Shown piece after piece: positions 43,600 through 53,784 of a stretch of 64,000 nt of DNA. Numbering within the stretch: position 1 is the first letter of the stretch; the number at the start of each line of letters is the position of its first letter. The DNA is from Cupriavidus neocaledonicus. GTDB lineage: Bacteria; Pseudomonadota; Gammaproteobacteria; Burkholderiales; Burkholderiaceae. Below the pieces are notes generated by a model. The model was given only the letters and a program-made list of their open reading frames with translations, had not been told where the DNA came from and ran no database searches. Where the stretch lies: the NCBI RefSeq assembly GCF_000372525.1, contig NZ_AQUR01000082.1:33126-97125 (forward strand), given 5' to 3'. The position numbers and the translations under genes are program-made.

Positions 43600-44643
43600 T
43601 CAAAACCGGTGCCGCAACCCCACGCTCACCGACTTCGCATCATCCCCGCTGCCCGGATCGATCACGATGCTGTTGTTGCTGACGCTGCCGCCGGCGCTGT
43701 TGTGCACCAGCACCGCGCGCACGTAGGCCGTGGTGCGCTTGCTCAGATCGTGGTCCCAGCCCAGCGTGACTGCCAGCGGGCGCTGGCCGCCGCCGAGGAT
43801 CTGGCGCTTGAGCGCGGCGGCCTTGAAGGTGTCGCGCGGGGTCACGGCCCAGCTGAAGGTCACGCCGTAGTGGCGGGCCGAGCGGGTCTCGGGCCGGTCG
43901 CTGCTGGCCGCGCTGAACAGCAGGCCGATCTCCACCGGCCTGAAGCGGTACGAGCCGCCGACGAAATGGTTCGACGTCAGCGTCGGCTCGACCGGCACAT
44001 TGGCGCCCGAATACATCCCCTGGTAGCTGTAGAACGCATAGGCGTTGCCAGCCTCCCAGGTCGCGTTCATGCCGAAGTTAAGCCCGGAGCGCGCCGACCC
44101 CGGCACCTCGCCCGGCGCCACCGCCGCGCCGAAGCCGAAGCCGCCCCACTTGGGCGAGAAGTACTGCACCGCGTTGTCGAAGCGCGCGCCGTAGGCCACA
44201 TGTCCGGTGCCTTGCGATGCGGTCGCGCTCAGCAGGTTGAACGGCGACACCGCGCCGTTCAGCAGGAACGGGTCCAGCCGCAGCAGCGCATAGAACGATG
44301 GCGTGTACTGCCGCCCCAGCCGCAGCTCGCCCCAGCCGCCTGACAGCCCCAGGTAGGCCTGCCGCCCGAACAGCCGGCTGTTGCCGAAGAACTCGGTGCC
44401 GGTGTCGATGTTGAAGCCCGACTCGACCAGGAAGTTGGCCTTGAGCCCGTCGCCGAGGTCTTCGATGCCGCGGATGCCCCAGCGCGACGCGGCCTGCTGG
44501 CCTTCGCGCATGCGCACCACGCTGTCCGAGCCCCTGGCGTATTCGATCGACGCATCGACCACGCCGAACAACTGCATGGTGCCGGCCGCGGCATTGCCCG
44601 CGGCCAGGGCCACGCCCATCGCCATCCACTGTGCTGCCTTCAC
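43600..44643 (-). CDS. General porin (Burkholderiales type)
   Basis: The 347-residue outer-membrane protein has a signal peptide (MAMGVALAAGNAAA) and the trimeric porin pattern: QLFGVVDASIEYARG, SRWGIRGIEDLGDGLKANF, FGRQAYLGLSGGWGELRLGRQ, alternating strands, and the C-terminal VSVGLRHRF with the terminal Phe needed for outer-membrane insertion. It allows diffusion of small solutes. It lies downstream of the Bug and acyl-CoA dehydrogenase operon on the same strand, so it may admit that pathway's acid. Confidence 0.92.
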   Translation of the reverse strand: MKAAQWMAMGVALAAGNAAAGTMQLFGVVDASIEYARGSDSVVRMREGQQAASRWGIRGIEDLGDGLKANFLVESGFNIDTGTEFFGNSRLFGRQAYLGLSGGWGELRLGRQYTPSFYALLRLDPFLLNGAVSPFNLLSATASQGTGHVAYGARFDNAVQYFSPKWGGFGFGAAVAPGEVPGSARSGLNFGMNATWEAGNAYAFYSYQGMYSGANVPVEPTLTSNHFVGGSYRFRPVEIGLLFSAASSDRPETRSARHYGVTFSWAVTPRDTFKAAALKRQILGGGQRPLAVTLGWDHDLSKRTTAYVRAVLVHNSAGGSVSNNSIVIDPGSGDDAKSVSVGLRHRF

Positions 44644-44680
44644 GCTCTCTGTCTCCCGTCCTTGTTGTTGTGTGTCTGCC

Positions 44681-45685
44681 CTACTTCGCCTGCAGCCCCG
44701 CCACCTTCACCACTTCGCCCCATGCGGCCAGGTCGGCGCTGAGCAGCTTGCCGAGGTCGGCCGGGCTCGACGGCGCGGCCGGCTGCAGGTTCATCGCGGC
44801 GAATTTGGCGCGGTCGGCGGGGGTCTGCAAAATGCGGTTGACCTCGGCATTGAGCCGCTCGACGATCGGCGCGGGCACGCCCCTGGGCCCGAAGATGGCG
44901 ACCCAGCTGGCCTGCTGGAACGGCACGCCCTGCTGCGACATGGTCGGCACGTCCGGCGCGGTCAGCAGGCGCTCCGGGCCGGACACCGCGATGCCGCGGA
45001 TGCGGCCGGACTTCAGGTGCGGCACCGACGAGATGGCATCGGTAATGCCGATGGTGACGTGGCCCGCGGCCAGGTCGTTGCTGCACTGGGTGGCGGTCTT
45101 GTACGGGATGTGGCGCAGGCGGATGCCGACCCTGGCCTTCAGGTATTCCATCGCCAGGTGGCCGCCGGAGCCGACGCCCCACGAGCAATAGGCCAGCTCC
45201 GTCTTGCTGGCCCTGGCATAGGCGATCAGTTCCTGCAGGCTGCGCACCGGCACATCGGCGCTGACCGCCAGCAGGTTGCCGCCGGGCTGGCTGGGCCGCG
45301 CGATCGGCGTGAAGTCCCTGACCGGGTCGTACGGCAGCGACGGCGTGGTCCACGGGTTCACCGTCATGGTCGCGGCATAGGTGAACAGCAGCGTGTAGCC
45401 GTCGGGCGCGGCGCGCGCCACGGTCTCGCTGGCGATGATGCCGTTGGCGCCGGGGCGGTTGTCGACCACCACCGGCTGCTTCAGCCCCGCGCTCAGGCGC
45501 TCGGCAACCAGCCGCGCGGTCTGGTCGGTCACGGTGCCCGCGCCCGACGGCAGCACCATGCGGATCGGCTTGCTGGGGTAGGTGGCCTCGGCGTGCGCGC
45601 TGGCGGCGCCCGCCAGGATCAGCGCCGCGGCCAGGGCCGCGCGCGTGGCGCGCGCCCTGAGGGCGCCATTGTGCTGGCTGCTCAT
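44681..45685 (-). CDS. Bug-family periplasmic solute receptor
   Basis: The 334-residue receptor has a signal peptide (ALAAALILAGAASAHAEA) and the Bug motifs YPSKPIRMVLPSGAGTVTDQ, VVVDNRPGANGIIASE, APDGYTLLFTYA, YDPVRDFTPI and HIPYKTATQC. The start at 45685 follows CGGAGACAGCAAC. It is the last gene before the porin in the minus-strand CoA pathway. It shares the NRPGANGIIA loop type with the receptor at 52747, which is probably under the same LysR regulator, so the two may bind related acids. Confidence 0.92.
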   Translation of the reverse strand: MSSQHNGALRARATRAALAAALILAGAASAHAEATYPSKPIRMVLPSGAGTVTDQTARLVAERLSAGLKQPVVVDNRPGANGIIASETVARAAPDGYTLLFTYAATMTVNPWTTPSLPYDPVRDFTPIARPSQPGGNLLAVSADVPVRSLQELIAYARASKTELAYCSWGVGSGGHLAMEYLKARVGIRLRHIPYKTATQCSNDLAAGHVTIGITDAISSVPHLKSGRIRGIAVSGPERLLTAPDVPTMSQQGVPFQQASWVAIFGPRGVPAPIVERLNAEVNRILQTPADRAKFAAMNLQPAAPSSPADLGKLLSADLAAWGEVVKVAGLQAK

Positions 45686-45787
45686 GTTGCTGTCTCCGTT
45701 GCGGCGCATGGGCCGCGCATGCCGGTACGTTGCCGGCGTGTCGTCAGCGGGCGCGCCGGCTGGCCCGGGCGCCCGCGCTGAACCGGC

Positions 45788-46933
45788 TCAGGCCTGCGCC
45801 TGCGCCGCGTGATCGAGTGCCGCCAGCCGCTCGTAGTGCCAGTCGGCATCGCCGAACAGGTTGGCGTGCGCCGCCAGGCGCTTGTAGCAGTGGCCGACTT
45901 CCACCTCGTCGGTCATGCCGACGGCGCCGTGCAGCTGCACCGCGTCCTCGCCCAGCGCGCGCCCGGCCTCCGAGACAAAGGCCTTGGCGTGGGAGACCGC
46001 GCGCATGCGCGCCACCGCATCGCCCTGCAGCGCGTCGGCCGCGGCTTCGGTGATCGCGCGCGCCTGCTCGACGCTGACATAGAGATCCACCAGCCGGTGC
46101 CGGATCACCTGGCTGGCGGTCAGCGGCCGGCCGAACTGCTCGCGCGTCGCCAGGTGGTCGCGCGTCAGCTCGAACGCGCGCGACATGGCGCCGACGGCTT
46201 CGGCACAGGCCATCACGGTGGCGCGGTCGATGGCCGCCTCCACCAGCGGCCAGGCACCGTCGCGCGCGCCGATGCGCGCGCTGTCCGGCACCACGGCGCG
46301 ACGCAGCGTCACGCTGGCGGTCTGGCGGCCGTCGTAGGTCGGCAGCGCCTCGACGCTGACGCCGCGCGTATCGGCCGGCACCGCGAACAGGGTCAGGCCA
46401 TGGCGCTCGCGGCGCTGGCCGCCGGTGCGCGCCAGCACCAGCAGCAGGCTGGCGCTGCCGCCGCCCAGCACCAGCGTCTTGCGGCCCTCCAGCGTCCATT
46501 GCCCCGGGGCGTGGGCGTGCGCGGTGGTGCTGATATCGAAGGCGTCATAGCGCCCCCGCGTTTCCCACGCGGCCAGCGCCAGCATGGCGCCGCCTTCGGC
46601 CATCGCCGCGGCGGCGGCCGCGTGCGCGGGATCGCCGCAGGCGGCCAGCAGCGGCGCGCACAGCGCGGCATTGGCCAGCCACGGCTCGGCGGGCTGCGCG
46701 CGGCCCAGTTCCTCGGCCAGCAGCGCCTGGTCGGTGGCGTCGCCGAAGCCGCCGCAGGCTTCGGGCAAACCCAGCGCGAGCCAGCCCATCTCGGCAAAGG
46801 CACGCCAGTGCGTGCGCGAGAAGCCATCGGGCCCGGCCAGCGCGGCGCGGCGCTGCTCGAAGCCGTAGCCGCGTTCGACATAGCGCCGCACGCTGTCGCG
46901 CAGCATGCGGCGATCGTCCGTTGCATCGCTCAT
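45788..46933 (-). CDS. Acyl-CoA dehydrogenase, probable non-catalytic or partner subunit
   Basis: The 381-residue protein has an acyl-CoA dehydrogenase fold (RAFAEMGWLALGLPEACGG, DHLATREQFGRPLTASQVIRH, VQLHGAVGMTDEVEVGH) and ends with HANLFGDADWHYERLA, typical of the subunits that form heteromeric dehydrogenases in steroid and aromatic acid pathways. At the isovaleryl-type base position it has IDRATV, with Asp-Arg rather than Glu-Arg. It lies 43 bases after the second acyl-CoA dehydrogenase gene, so the two probably form one alpha2beta2 enzyme. Confidence 0.9.
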   Translation of the reverse strand: MSDATDDRRMLRDSVRRYVERGYGFEQRRAALAGPDGFSRTHWRAFAEMGWLALGLPEACGGFGDATDQALLAEELGRAQPAEPWLANAALCAPLLAACGDPAHAAAAAAMAEGGAMLALAAWETRGRYDAFDISTTAHAHAPGQWTLEGRKTLVLGGGSASLLLVLARTGGQRRERHGLTLFAVPADTRGVSVEALPTYDGRQTASVTLRRAVVPDSARIGARDGAWPLVEAAIDRATVMACAEAVGAMSRAFELTRDHLATREQFGRPLTASQVIRHRLVDLYVSVEQARAITEAAADALQGDAVARMRAVSHAKAFVSEAGRALGEDAVQLHGAVGMTDEVEVGHCYKRLAAHANLFGDADWHYERLAALDHAAQAQA

Positions 46934-46976
46934 CTGTTGGTGTCCTTATGCGGAGGTTGCAGCCACCGTGGCCGCG

Positions 46977-48200
<1,224 letters not shown>

Positions 48201-48211
48201 GGTGTCTGTCT

Positions 48212-48886
48212 TCAAGCGTTGCCGGCGCGCGCAACGGATGCCGCGCGCATGCCGCCCTTGATCGCGGCCACGCCCTCGGCCGGGAAACCGCCGATGGTGG
48301 CGGCCAGCACGCGCGCGCGGTCCAGCACCTGGGCGTCGTCGACCATCTCGGTGGCGATGCCCAGGCGCAGCAGCTCGGGCGCCGGCACGCGGTCGCCCAG
48401 CAGGCACAGGCGCGCGGCCACGGCTTCGGCATGGCGCAGCGCCAGCCACTCGGCATTGCGCGGTGCGGCCATGCCCAGGCGGATCTCGCCGATCTGCAGG
48501 AAGGCGCCGGCGCCGCACACCAGCAGGTCGCCGGCCAGCGCCAGCGCCGCGCCGCCGTTGATGGCATGGCGCTCGAGCGCCACCACCCAGGCCTTGCGGC
48601 TGTGCCGCAGGCCCCGGTGCACGCGCTCCCACACCGGCGCGAACGCTGCCAGCCCGCCGGCTTCGGCCTGCAGCGCCTGCAGGTCCAGTCCGGAACAGAA
48701 GCCGCCGTCGGCGCCGCGCAGCAGCACCGCGCGCACGCTGTCGTCGGCAGCGAGGGTCGCAATCGCGTCGCCGAGCGCGCGCGCCAGCGCCATGTCGATG
48801 GCATTGCGGCGCGCGGGGCGGTTCAGCACCAGCTCGGCCCAGCCGGCGTGGCGCTGCAGCAGGACGGGAGGATGCGGCGCGCTCAT
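48212..48886 (-). CDS. Enoyl-CoA hydratase/isomerase family protein
   Basis: The 224-residue crotonase-fold protein has AELVLNRPARRNAIDMALARAL, the oxyanion-hole segment RGADGGFCSGLDLQAL and ERHAINGGAALALAGDLLV. It lacks a clear copy of the two hydratase glutamates: AINGGAALALAGDLLV and EIRLGMAAPRNAEW have Ala and Pro near the expected sites. It may therefore be an isomerase or another crotonase rather than a plain hydratase. Its start overlaps the CoA transferase stop (ATGA). It is shorter than the usual 255-260 residues. Confidence 0.88.
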   Translation of the reverse strand: MSAPHPPVLLQRHAGWAELVLNRPARRNAIDMALARALGDAIATLAADDSVRAVLLRGADGGFCSGLDLQALQAEAGGLAAFAPVWERVHRGLRHSRKAWVVALERHAINGGAALALAGDLLVCGAGAFLQIGEIRLGMAAPRNAEWLALRHAEAVAARLCLLGDRVPAPELLRLGIATEMVDDAQVLDRARVLAATIGGFPAEGVAAIKGGMRAASVARAGNA

Positions 48887-50106
48887 GCCGCCTCTTGCTC
48901 GATGTGTTCCATGCCGACGTGGCCGGCACGCGCCATGGCGTCGACCTCCGCGGCGCCGTAGCCCAGTTCCGCCAGCACCTCGGCGGTATGCTGGCCAAGC
49001 CGCGGCACCGCGGGCAGGCCGCCGACGGGCAGGCCGGCCATGGTAAAGGGCAGCCCGGGCAGCTCCAGGCGGCCACCCTCGCCGTCGTCCACCGGCCGCA
49101 GGATGCCGCTGGCATGGACGTCGGCGCTGGCCTTGACCTGGTGATAGTCGCGCACCACGCCCACCACCACCTGGTGCCGTTCCAGCAGCGCGCGCGCGGC
49201 ATCGCCGCTCAGGTGGCACAGGGCGTCGTGCAGGATGGCGAGCAGCGCGGCACGGTGCCGCACCCGCAAGGCGTTGGTGGCAAAGCGCGGATCGTGCGCC
49301 AGCGCGGGCTGGCCGATGGCCTGGCATAGCCGCGCCCAGTGTTCGTCCAGATAGGCCGACAGCACGATATGGCCGTCGGCCACCGCGATCACGTCGGCCG
49401 CCGGCGCGGCCTTGGGCTGGCTGTTGCCGCTGCGCACCGGCAGCGCGCCGGAGCACTGGTACTCGGCCCACAGCTGGGCCTGCAGCTGCACGCCCACCGA
49501 CAGCAGCGAGGTCTCGATGGTCGCGCCGGCGCCGGTGCGCTCGCGCCGGAACAGCGCGGCCAGGATGGCGTTGCCGGCTGCCAGCGCGGTGGCCGCGTCG
49601 ATCAGCGCGAAGCCGGCCTTGAGCGGCTGCCCGCCGGCCTCGCCGGTGACCGACATCATGCCGCTCTCCGCCTGCGCGGCAATGTCCAGCCCGGGACGCG
49701 TGCGCGACGGCCCGCGCGTGCCGAAGCCGCTGATCGAGGCATGGATCAGGCCGGGACGCGCGGCGCGCAGCGTGGCGGCGTCCAGCCCCAGCGCTTCCAT
49801 CACGCCGGCGCGAGTGTTGTGCAGCACCACGTCGCTGGCCAGCGCCAGCCGCCGCGCCGCGTCCAGCCCCCCGGGCGTGCGCAGGTCCAGCGCGATGCCG
49901 CGCTTGCCGCGGTTGTAGGCCAGGAACATCGGGCTTTGCGGGCTGGTGCCGTCAAAGCGCCGCGCACTGTCGCCGCGCAGCGCCTCCACCTTGACCACGT
50001 CCGCGCCCAGGTCGGCCAGCATCATGGCCGCGCCCGGCGCCGCGATGAACTGCCCGAACTCCGCCACGCGTATGCCTGCCAGCGGCAGGTCTTGCCGGTT
50101 TGCCAT
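48883..50106 (-). CDS. Class III (CaiB/BaiF) CoA transferase
   Basis: The 407-residue protein has IRVAEFGQFIAAPGAAMMLAD, GADVVKVEALRGDSAR, YNRGKRGIALDLR, ISGFGTRGPSRTRPGLDIAAQAE (active-site Asp in GLDIAAQ) and TSLLSVGVQLQ. It probably activates the pathway acid by moving CoA from another acyl-CoA. It is the first gene of the minus-strand operon, divergent from a LysR regulator, with a palindromic site in the gap. Confidence 0.92.
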   Translation of the reverse strand: MANRQDLPLAGIRVAEFGQFIAAPGAAMMLADLGADVVKVEALRGDSARRFDGTSPQSPMFLAYNRGKRGIALDLRTPGGLDAARRLALASDVVLHNTRAGVMEALGLDAATLRAARPGLIHASISGFGTRGPSRTRPGLDIAAQAESGMMSVTGEAGGQPLKAGFALIDAATALAAGNAILAALFRRERTGAGATIETSLLSVGVQLQAQLWAEYQCSGALPVRSGNSQPKAAPAADVIAVADGHIVLSAYLDEHWARLCQAIGQPALAHDPRFATNALRVRHRAALLAILHDALCHLSGDAARALLERHQVVVGVVRDYHQVKASADVHASGILRPVDDGEGGRLELPGLPFTMAGLPVGGLPAVPRLGQHTAEVLAELGYGAAEVDAMARAGHVGMEHIEQEAA

Positions 50107-50207
50107 GCGGTTCCACTCCCGAAGAAGCCGGCGCGGCCGGCGGTTGGCGTCGATGTGGAGCGATCATGCGTCAGCACCGCGCACAACGGCAGATGCCAAA
50201 ACGGCTG

Positions 50208-50248
50208 CGGTGCAAACCACGGGTTAGCACCCCGGGTTATCCCGAACC
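50208..50248. promoter_or_regulatory. LysR operator, copy 1 (divergent promoter region)
   Basis: CGGTGCAAACC, then CACGGGTTAGCACC, then CCGGGTTAT and CCCGAACC form a roughly 40-bp block with GGTGC-AACC facing GGTT-GCACC. It lies between the CoA transferase and LysR genes. The same block, in the same orientation, occurs at 51296-51334. Binding is inferred from position, symmetry and the second copy. Confidence 0.65.
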
Positions 50249-50302
50249 TCGCGGATTGCCGCTATGCTGGGCGCCCTGGCCATCGCCTGAACGGGACCCT
50301 CC

Positions 50303-51235
50303 ATGCGCCTGAACCAACTGCAGGACTTCATCGCCGTGGCCGAGCACGGCAGCATCCGCGCCGGCGCACGCGCCCGCGACGTGTCGGCGCCAGCACTCAC
50401 CAAGAGCATCCGCCAGCTCGAGGAAGAGCTGCACGTGCCGCTGCTGACCCGTACCACCCGCGGCGTGGTGCTGTCGCGCTATGGCGAGGCCTTCCTGCGG
50501 CGCGCGCGCCTGATCGCCACCGAGGCGCGCAAGGCCAGCGACGAGATGCGCCAGATGCTGGGCGTGCGCAACGGCGTGGTGCGCGTGGGCGCCACCGGCG
50601 GTCCGGCGCACCTGCTGCTGCCGGCGGTGCTGACACGCTTCCGCGCCCAGCATCCGGACGTGCTGGTCTGCATCGACAGCGGCGTCTACCCGATGCACCT
50701 GGACGACCTGCGCGCGGGCGTGATGGACATGGCGGTCAGCCCGGTGCCGGACGAGGGCATCGAGCGCGAGTTCACGTGCGAGCCGCTCTACAACAACGAT
50801 TCAGTGGTGGTGGCGCACCGCGAGCACCCGCTGCGGCATGCGCGCCGCCTGCACGAGCTGGTGGGCTCGGACTGGGTGCTGACCGGCCAGCGCATGCAGG
50901 GCCCGGGCGCCGCCATCCTCGATGCCTTTCGCGAGCACAACCTGCCGCTGCCGCGCGTGGCGGTGCGCTGCGACACCATCGGCATGATCCAGTCGCTGCT
51001 GCAGGACCGCCACCTGCTGTGCATGCTGCCGCGCCAGCTGGTGCCGGGCCAGCTTGCCGCCGCCGGGCTGGTGCCGCTGCCGATCGAAGACCGCCTGCCC
51101 AGCCACCGCGTCAGCCTGATCTATCGCGCCGATTCGCCGATGACGCCGGTCGCCGCCCAATTTGCCACGCAGCTCCGGCGCGAAGTCCACTACCTGACTC
51201 ACCTGCCCGACAGCCCGCTGCGCCGCCCCACGTAG
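50303..51235 (+). CDS. LysR-family regulator of the flanking CoA pathway
   Basis: The 310-residue protein has a LysR winged helix (LQDFIAVAEHGSIRAGARARD, SAPALTKSIRQLEEE) and a co-inducer domain (VVRVGATGGPAHLLLPAVLTRF, SVVVAHREHPLRHARRL). It lies between the minus-strand CoA transferase operon and the plus-strand MBL/Bug pair, with the same putative operator on both sides, so it probably controls both. Confidence 0.93.
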   Translation: MRLNQLQDFIAVAEHGSIRAGARARDVSAPALTKSIRQLEEELHVPLLTRTTRGVVLSRYGEAFLRRARLIATEARKASDEMRQMLGVRNGVVRVGATGGPAHLLLPAVLTRFRAQHPDVLVCIDSGVYPMHLDDLRAGVMDMAVSPVPDEGIEREFTCEPLYNNDSVVVAHREHPLRHARRLHELVGSDWVLTGQRMQGPGAAILDAFREHNLPLPRVAVRCDTIGMIQSLLQDRHLLCMLPRQLVPGQLAAAGLVPLPIEDRLPSHRVSLIYRADSPMTPVAAQFATQLRREVHYLTHLPDSPLRRPT

Positions 51236-51295
51236 CGCTCCCGGCTGGCGCGCGTTAGCGCAGCGCGTGGCGCGCGGGAACTGCCAGCAGCGACA

Positions 51296-51334
51296 CGGTG
51301 CTAACCAGCGGTTTACACCCGAAATTCCCGAACC
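51296..51334. promoter_or_regulatory. LysR operator, copy 2 (upstream of the MBL gene)
   Basis: CGGTGCTAACC, AGCGGTTTACACC, then GAAATT and CCCGAACC repeat the block at 50208 with few changes and a two-base difference in length. It lies 133 bases upstream of the MBL-fold gene, inside the LysR-MBL gap. Confidence 0.65.
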
Positions 51335-51466
51335 GCCGCCGGGCCGCGCCGGCGCTGGCTTTGCGGCAGCCACGCCGCGGCGCGGCGGGATTTTCCCCAA
51401 TCCCTGCGCGGCGCCTTCTTGCCTGACAGTGGCACCGGATATCAACCGGATAGCAGGGAGGCAAGC

Positions 51467-52720
51467 ATGCAGGACATCGAAGACCGGCCGTCGGCACTGG
51501 TCACGGGCACGGGGATCGACAGCGCCGGCGACGGCGTCTGGCTGCTGCACGGGCAGGGCCAGAGCTTCGTTGCCGATATCGGCGACGGCCTGCTGGTGGT
51601 CGACAGCGGCCCCGGCGGGCGCGTCACGCGCGGCATGATCGAGGCGCTGCGCACCCGGACCAGCCTGCCGGTGCTGGCGATCTGCTACAGCCACGGCCAC
51701 CTGGGCTACAACGCCGGCCTGCAGCAATGGCTGGACCACGCCGCCGCGCGCGGCGAGCCCGCGCCGCGCGTGCTGGCCCACGTCAACGTCCTGGCGCGCC
51801 AGGCGCGCTACCGCGAGACCGAGCGCATGCAGCAGCGCATGGCCGAGATCCAGTTCCGCCAGCCGGCCGGCGCGCTGGCGGGCAAGCTGGCCCAGGCGGC
51901 GCCCACCGAAACCTTTGCCGATGGCGTGACGCTGGGCCACGGCGAGCGCCGTGCCGAAATCCTGTGGGCGCCGTCCGAGACCGACGACGCCGTGGCGGTC
52001 TGGCTGCCCGGCCGGCGCCTGCTCTACGGCGGCCCGGCGGTGATCGACTCGATCCCCAACATCGGCACGCCATTCCGCACCATGCGCGACACCGTGCGCT
52101 GGGCCGACACGCTCGAACGCCTGGCGGCGCTGCAACCGCGGGCAGTCGTGCGCGAGTTCGGCGCCACCGTGCAGGGCGAAGCCGAATGCCAGCGCGTGCT
52201 GGGCGAAACCGCACGCGCCCTGCGCTGGCTGCGCGCCGAGGTGGTGCGGCTGATGAACGCGGGCTGCAACGAGCGCCAGATGCTGGCCGCGCTGCGCCCC
52301 CCCGCGGCGCTGTTCGACCAGCCCTGGATGCGGCCCACCTATGGCGACCCCAGCTACATCGCGCGCGACATCTACCGCTCGGAGAACGGCTGGTGGGACC
52401 GCAACGCGACCACGCTGCACCCGGCGCCGCCGCAGCAGGCCGCAGCGGAGATCGCCGCCGCCGTGGCCGACCATGGCGCGCTGCTGCGCCACGCGCAGGC
52501 GCTGGCCGAGCGCGGCGATACGCAGCTGGCCCTGCACGTGATCGACGTGCTGGCGCTGGCGCCGGATCAAACCCCGAGCGTGCGCGAGGCGCGCCGGCTC
52601 AAGGCGGCGTGGCTGCGCCAGCGCGCCACGCAGGTTCGCAGCTATGTGTCGCGCAGCCTGTACGGCGCGGCCGCCGACGCGCTGGAGAGCGAGGCGGCGG
52701 ACAACTTCGGCCTGCACTAG
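51467..52720 (+). CDS. MBL-fold, alkyl-sulfatase-like protein with altered metal motif
   Basis: The 417-residue protein has the MBL-fold start (GDGLLVVDSGPGGRVTRGMI) and the later arrangement of alkyl sulfatases, including an alpha-helical dimerisation region (DTVRWADTLERLAAL, WWDRNATTLHP, HAQALAERGDTQLALHVIDV). The metal motif, normally HxHxDH, reads H76-G-H78-L-G80-Y81, so the Asp and third His are missing. It may bind a single metal, use other ligands, or not be a hydrolase. There is no export signal, whereas SdsA1-type sulfatases are often secreted. The start at 51467 follows AGGGAGGC. It is followed 26 bases later by a Bug receptor gene. Confidence 0.8.
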   Translation: MQDIEDRPSALVTGTGIDSAGDGVWLLHGQGQSFVADIGDGLLVVDSGPGGRVTRGMIEALRTRTSLPVLAICYSHGHLGYNAGLQQWLDHAAARGEPAPRVLAHVNVLARQARYRETERMQQRMAEIQFRQPAGALAGKLAQAAPTETFADGVTLGHGERRAEILWAPSETDDAVAVWLPGRRLLYGGPAVIDSIPNIGTPFRTMRDTVRWADTLERLAALQPRAVVREFGATVQGEAECQRVLGETARALRWLRAEVVRLMNAGCNERQMLAALRPPAALFDQPWMRPTYGDPSYIARDIYRSENGWWDRNATTLHPAPPQQAAAEIAAAVADHGALLRHAQALAERGDTQLALHVIDVLALAPDQTPSVREARRLKAAWLRQRATQVRSYVSRSLYGAAADALESEAADNFGLH

Positions 52721-52746
52721 CAAGCCTTCTGCACCCGGGAGACACC

Positions 52747-53784
52747 ATGGAAGATGCCGTGCGAATCAGCACCCTTGCAGCGGCGGCAGCCACACCACTG
52801 ACGGACCCACGCCGGCGCACGCTGCTGCGCGGGCTCATCGCACTTGGCATGGGCGCCGCGGCCAGCCCGCTGTACGCCGGCAACGGCTGGTCGGCGCGCC
52901 CGATCCGGCTGGTGGTGCCGACCCCGCCGGGCGGCGGCACCGACCTGTTCGCGCGCACGCTGGCGGCAGCGCTGGGCCGGGCACTGGACCAGACCATCGT
53001 GGTCGACAACAAGCCGGGCGCGAACGGCATCATCGGCAATGATGCCGTGGCCAAGGCCAGCCCCGACGGCCACACGCTGCTGTTCACCTATGCCGCCGCG
53101 GTGGTGATCAACCAGACCTTGCAGCCGAAGCTGCCGTATGACGGGCTGCGCGACCTGCTGCCGGTGGCGCAGGTCGGCGCGGGCGGCAATTTCCTGGTGG
53201 TGACGCCGGACTTCCCGGCGCGCACGCTGAAGGCATTCGTCGAGCAGGTGCGCAAGCGACCGGATGCCTATGACTACGGCTCATGGGGCATCGGCTCGGG
53301 CGGGCACCTGACCATGGCGGCGCTCGCCATGCAAACCGGCCTCCGGCTGCGCCACGTGCCGTACAAGGGCGTGGCGCCGATCCTGGCCGACCTGCAGGGC
53401 GGCGTGATCAAGGCGGCCTTCGTCGATACCTCGTCGTCGCTGCCGCTGATCCGCGCCGGCAAGCTGCGCGCACTGGCGGTCAGCGGCACGCGTCGCGCCC
53501 CGGCCACGCCCGAGGTGCCGACCATGACCGAGCAGGGCTATCCGTTCGACACCGACAGCTGGTATGGCCTGTTCGCGCCCGCCGGCACCAGCGCCGCGAT
53601 CGTGCAGCGGCTCAATGCCGAGGTGAACCGCCTGCTGGCGGACGCGGCCATGCGCGAGCGCTTCCTGCAGCTGAATATGGGCATGGCGCCGCCAAAGACC
53701 GCGGAGCAGTTCGCGCAGACGGTGCGCGCGGATGTGGCGGTGTGGGGCAAGGTGATACGGGCAAACAACATCAGCGTCGATTGA
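52747..53784 (+). CDS. Bug-family periplasmic solute receptor
   Basis: The 345-residue receptor has a twin-arginine-like leader (DPRRRTLLRGLIALGMGAAA), cleavage near residue 45, and Bug motifs RPIRLVVPTPPGGGTDLF, VVDNKPGANGIIGND, SPDGHTLLFTYA, YDYGSWGIGSGGHLTM and HVPYKGVAPI. The start follows GGGAGACACC. It is co-transcribed with the MBL-fold gene. Its central part closely resembles the receptor at 44681 (GSWGIGSGGHL against CSWGVGSGGHL), which suggests a duplication with related ligands. Confidence 0.92.
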   Translation: MEDAVRISTLAAAAATPLTDPRRRTLLRGLIALGMGAAASPLYAGNGWSARPIRLVVPTPPGGGTDLFARTLAAALGRALDQTIVVDNKPGANGIIGNDAVAKASPDGHTLLFTYAAAVVINQTLQPKLPYDGLRDLLPVAQVGAGGNFLVVTPDFPARTLKAFVEQVRKRPDAYDYGSWGIGSGGHLTMAALAMQTGLRLRHVPYKGVAPILADLQGGVIKAAFVDTSSSLPLIRAGKLRALAVSGTRRAPATPEVPTMTEQGYPFDTDSWYGLFAPAGTSAAIVQRLNAEVNRLLADAAMRERFLQLNMGMAPPKTAEQFAQTVRADVAVWGKVIRANNISVD

